Under the pieces are notes generated by a model. That model worked only from the letters and a program-made list of their open reading frames with translations. It was not told the origin of the DNA and did not search any database. 24,554 nucleotides of DNA from JAJKIP01 sp040509055. GTDB lineage: Bacteria > Bacteroidota > Bacteroidia > Chitinophagales > Chitinophagaceae. The number at the start of each line of letters is the position of its first letter. Within the stretch, counting starts at the first letter, position 1. Below are positions 22,475 through 24,554 of the stretch, one piece after another. The stretch spans positions 1 through 24,554 of the forward strand of contig JBEVLT010000007.1 of assembly GCA_040509055.1 (NCBI GenBank), read 5' to 3'. A program made the position numbers and the translations under genes.

Positions 22475-23500
22475 ATGAAAAAACTCGTTTTAACCCTGAC
22501 TATCTGTGTGTTGTTGCTGAGTGAGTCAAGAGCCCAGGATCCTAACTTCTCTCAATTCTACGCTTCGCCGCTTACGCTGAACCCAGCCCTTACCGGCAAA
22601 TTTGACGGCATGTTTCGCGTAGCCGGCAACTACCGCAATCAATGGCCTGCGATCAATAATGCTTTTACCACGGCTACCGTATCGGCAGACATGGGCATCC
22701 TGAAAGACAGGATACCCGAGTACGATCAGTTCGGTGTCGGCATCATGGGTTTTACCGACCGGGCCGGCAACGGGGCGCTGGTCAATAACTATGTGGGCCT
22801 TTCGGTGGCTTATCACAAGGCGCTGGACCAGGATGGTTTTCACCAGATCGGCGCGGGTTTCCAGGGCAGCTATACCAACAAGCGGCTGGACGTCAGCAGC
22901 CTGAAGTTTGGCGACCAGTTGAGGGCCAACGGTTTTACCGGGCTCAGCCAGGAAAACTTCAACGGGTACAATCTTAATCTTTCTTATTTCGACCTGAATG
23001 CCGGTATTTTTTACAACGGCTCCACGAATGGGTACAACAATTTTTATGCAGGCGTGTCCATGTATCACCTGAACCGGCACAAAGAAGTGTTCAGCGATAC
23101 CGGTTTTTATAACCTGGCCTCCAGGACCACTTTCCAGGCCGGCGGCAAAATACCGATGGGCAATTACAACTACCTGCACCTGGCCGCCAACTACAGCATA
23201 CAAGCCAAGGCACAGAACATAACGGGCGGGGCCGCCTTTTCGCTGAATGTTAACAACGACGAGGAAAATCCCACCAATCTGTATGCCGGCCTGTGGGCCC
23301 GGTTCAACAATGTGAACGATGCCATCATTCCCTATATCGGGCTGGAGTTTGGCGAGATACAGATCGGCGCTACCTACGACATCAATACCAGCAGTCTCAA
23401 GACGGCCACCAATTCGAAAGGGGGTATCGAGCTTTCGCTGATCTACACCAAAAAGTATGTGGACCCGAACATGAAGAAGCTGAACTGCCCGAAATTCTGA
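22475..23500 (+). CDS. Type IX secretion system PorP/SprF family outer-membrane protein
   Basis: A 341-residue outer-membrane protein of the PorP/SprF family. Residues 1-21 are a signal peptide (MKKLVLTLTICVLLLSESRA, cut before Q). The mature N-terminus carries the hallmark DPNFSQFYASPLTLNPALTG, then alternating amphipathic strands to the end at LNCPKF. PorP/SprF proteins associate with type IX substrates or the PorK/N ring; many Bacteroidota carry several paralogues, usually beside a large C-terminal-domain adhesin. No such adhesin is seen here, so this is a lone copy within the window. The start is ATG at 22475; an upstream TTG at 22424 would block export. The 211-base upstream gap shows no convincing promoter. 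Confidence 0.93.
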   Translation: MKKLVLTLTICVLLLSESRAQDPNFSQFYASPLTLNPALTGKFDGMFRVAGNYRNQWPAINNAFTTATVSADMGILKDRIPEYDQFGVGIMGFTDRAGNGALVNNYVGLSVAYHKALDQDGFHQIGAGFQGSYTNKRLDVSSLKFGDQLRANGFTGLSQENFNGYNLNLSYFDLNAGIFYNGSTNGYNNFYAGVSMYHLNRHKEVFSDTGFYNLASRTTFQAGGKIPMGNYNYLHLAANYSIQAKAQNITGGAAFSLNVNNDEENPTNLYAGLWARFNNVNDAIIPYIGLEFGEIQIGATYDINTSSLKTATNSKGGIELSLIYTKKYVDPNMKKLNCPKF

Positions 23501-23630
23501 TTGCTACACAAGTTTCTTCTCTACTTCACCTATCCCTGTTTTGCAACCACCCAAGTGCCTGCGATGCATGCATATTTACCTGGCAACACATGATTGCCCC
23601 GGAAGTGTGTGGCTATGCCGGCAGGGCCGG

Positions 23631-23663
23631 TAAAAAAGAAAGTGACCACGGGGGGTCACTTTC
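23631..23663 (-). terminator. Rho-independent terminator of rpoD
   Basis: GAAAGTGACC (23638-23647) and GGTCACTTTC (23654-23663) form a perfect ten-base-pair stem with a six-base loop. On the minus strand the stem is followed by TTTTTTAC, a canonical T tract, 23 bases beyond the rpoD stop. Confidence 0.88.
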
Positions 23664-23686
23664 CGGAGAGGGGCAGGCTTATGCGT

Positions 23687-24554
23687 TTATACACCTAAAT
23701 AAGTTCGTAACAGGCGGCAGCGGTTGGTAGTCCTGAGCTTGGTAATGGCTTTGTCTTTGATCTGGCGTACCCGTTCACGGGTCAGGTTGAAGCGTTCACC
23801 GATGTCTTCCAGGCTCATCGCGTGGTCTATCCCTATGCCGAAGAAATAGCAGATCACTTCTTTCTGGCGTTCCGTCAGCGTTTTCAGCGAGCGGTCTATT
23901 TCCGTCTTCAGCGATTCCCCGTGCTCCAGCGCGCCATCTGTTTTGTCCGCGTTGGGATTTTCCAGCACGTCAAGCAGGGTGCCGTCTTCGCCATCGCAAA
24001 GCGGCGTGTCCATGCTTACATGCCGGGCGGAGATACCAAGTGTGGCCGCTACTTCTTCCAGGTCCATATCCAGCATGTCGGCCAGCTCTTCGGGAGAGGG
24101 TTCCCGTTCAAACTGCTGCTCCAGGGCAGAATAGGCCTTCTGGATGCGGTTGGTAAGGCCCACCTTGTTCAGCGGCAGGCGAACGATCCTCGATTGTTCG
24201 GCAAGCGCCTGCAGGATGCTTTGGCGGATCCACCATACGGCGTAGGAAATAAATTTGAAACCACGGGTTTCATCGAAGCGCTGGGCGGCTTTGATCAGCC
24301 CGAGGTTGCCCTCGTTGATGAGGTCCGGCAGCGATAAACCCTGGTTCTGGTACTGCTTGGCTACGGATACTACAAAGCGAAGATTGGCGCGGGTAAGACG
24401 GTCGAGTGACTTTTGACATCCCTGGCGGATCAGGATGGCCAGGTTTACTTCTTCTTCGGGTGAAATGAGTTCCACTTTACCGATTTCCTGGAGGTATTTT
24501 TCCAGGCTTTGCGATTCACGATTGGTAATAGACTTCGTGATCTTGAGTTGTCGC
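23687..24554 (-). CDS. rpoD: Primary RNA polymerase sigma factor (start codon cut by the window edge)
   Basis: Housekeeping sigma-70 factor of the short Bacteroidota type, without region 1.1. Counting upstream from an internal GTG (24475), 26 further codons are open to base 24553 and read RQLKITKSITNRESQSLEKY; the last base, G at 24554, is then the third base of the expected ATG. The complete protein would be 289 residues. Region 1.2 (YLQEIGKVELISPEEE), region 2 (NLRFVVSVAKQY, DLINEGNLGLIKAAQRFD, FISYAVWWIRQSI), region 3 and region 4 with the -35-reading helix (SLEDIGERFNLTRERVRQI) are all intact. This factor is expected to read the TTG/TAnnTTTG promoters noted in this window. A strong terminator follows. 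Confidence 0.97.
   Translation of the reverse strand, partial: RQLKITKSITNRESQSLEKYLQEIGKVELISPEEEVNLAILIRQGCQKSLDRLTRANLRFVVSVAKQYQNQGLSLPDLINEGNLGLIKAAQRFDETRGFKFISYAVWWIRQSILQALAEQSRIVRLPLNKVGLTNRIQKAYSALEQQFEREPSPEELADMLDMDLEEVAATLGISARHVSMDTPLCDGEDGTLLDVLENPNADKTDGALEHGESLKTEIDRSLKTLTERQKEVICYFFGIGIDHAMSLEDIGERFNLTRERVRQIKDKAITKLRTTNRCRLLRTYLGV

Noticed and set aside
23562..23576. GATGCATGCATA alternating palindrome between the PorP/SprF gene and rpoD
   Set aside because: Short simple-sequence palindrome with no associated promoter or gene end; expected by chance.
1..24554. Mobile element, CRISPR array, tRNA or rRNA
   Set aside because: No transposase, integrase, regularly spaced repeat, cloverleaf-like or ribosomal stretch was recognised by eye; a tRNAscan or Rfam search would be needed to exclude small RNAs.

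Overview
The window is a chromosomal stretch from a member of the Bacteroidota, most likely family Chitinophagaceae (a Chitinophaga-like genus; the genus cannot be fixed from sequence alone). The reasons are a short Bacteroidota-type primary sigma factor (rpoD, no region 1.1), a PorP/SprF-type type IX secretion protein, a DUF5686 outer-membrane protein, a CreD gene beside a short winged-helix regulator, an exosortase of the XrtN class, and TAnnTTTG-type promoter boxes. GC content is moderately high throughout and codon use looks even. I see no insertion sequence, prophage, CRISPR array, tRNA or rRNA. Every gap between genes is shorter than about 215 bases.

Layout. (1) 1-408: 3' end of an unrecognised + strand gene, abutting tail-to-tail the DUF5686 outer-membrane gene (409-2895, - strand). 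(2) 3013-11293: eight tightly packed + strand genes: a multi-span membrane protein, a winged-helix regulator starting with TTG, a four-helix membrane protein, the XrtN-system VIT-domain protein with a C-terminal PEP sorting signal, exosortase N, a small membrane protein, a DgkA-type lipid kinase, a DUF1361 protein and CreD (nine counting the regulator). Two nearly identical palindromic sites (core ACTTTG-N5-CAAAGT) sit just before the first gene and between the regulator and the third gene, suggesting autoregulation. (3) Two hairpins at 11313-11371 separate creD from a convergent 1115-residue secreted or outer-membrane protein (11397-14744, - strand) with a TolB-like propeller and a predicted C-terminal barrel. 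(4) 14954-17250: a metallo-beta-lactamase-fold hydrolase and a convergent flippase whose stop codons overlap. (5) 17306-20383: a LiaF-like membrane protein, a DUF4288 protein, a LytS-type histidine kinase and a LytTR response regulator, read as one envelope-sensing operon with a clear promoter. (6) anmK (- strand) and upp (+ strand) are divergent, followed by the PorP/SprF-like gene. (7) rpoD (- strand) has a textbook terminator and runs off the right edge, with only two bases of its start codon missing.

The common theme is the cell envelope: outer-membrane biogenesis, protein sorting at the inner membrane, isoprenoid or lipid phosphorylation, lipid-linked sugar flipping, cell-wall recycling and envelope stress sensing. 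The most interesting part is the XrtN cluster: a dedicated exosortase with a single visible substrate, a co-located regulator and paired operators. The class has been named from comparative genomics, but its function is to my knowledge not established.
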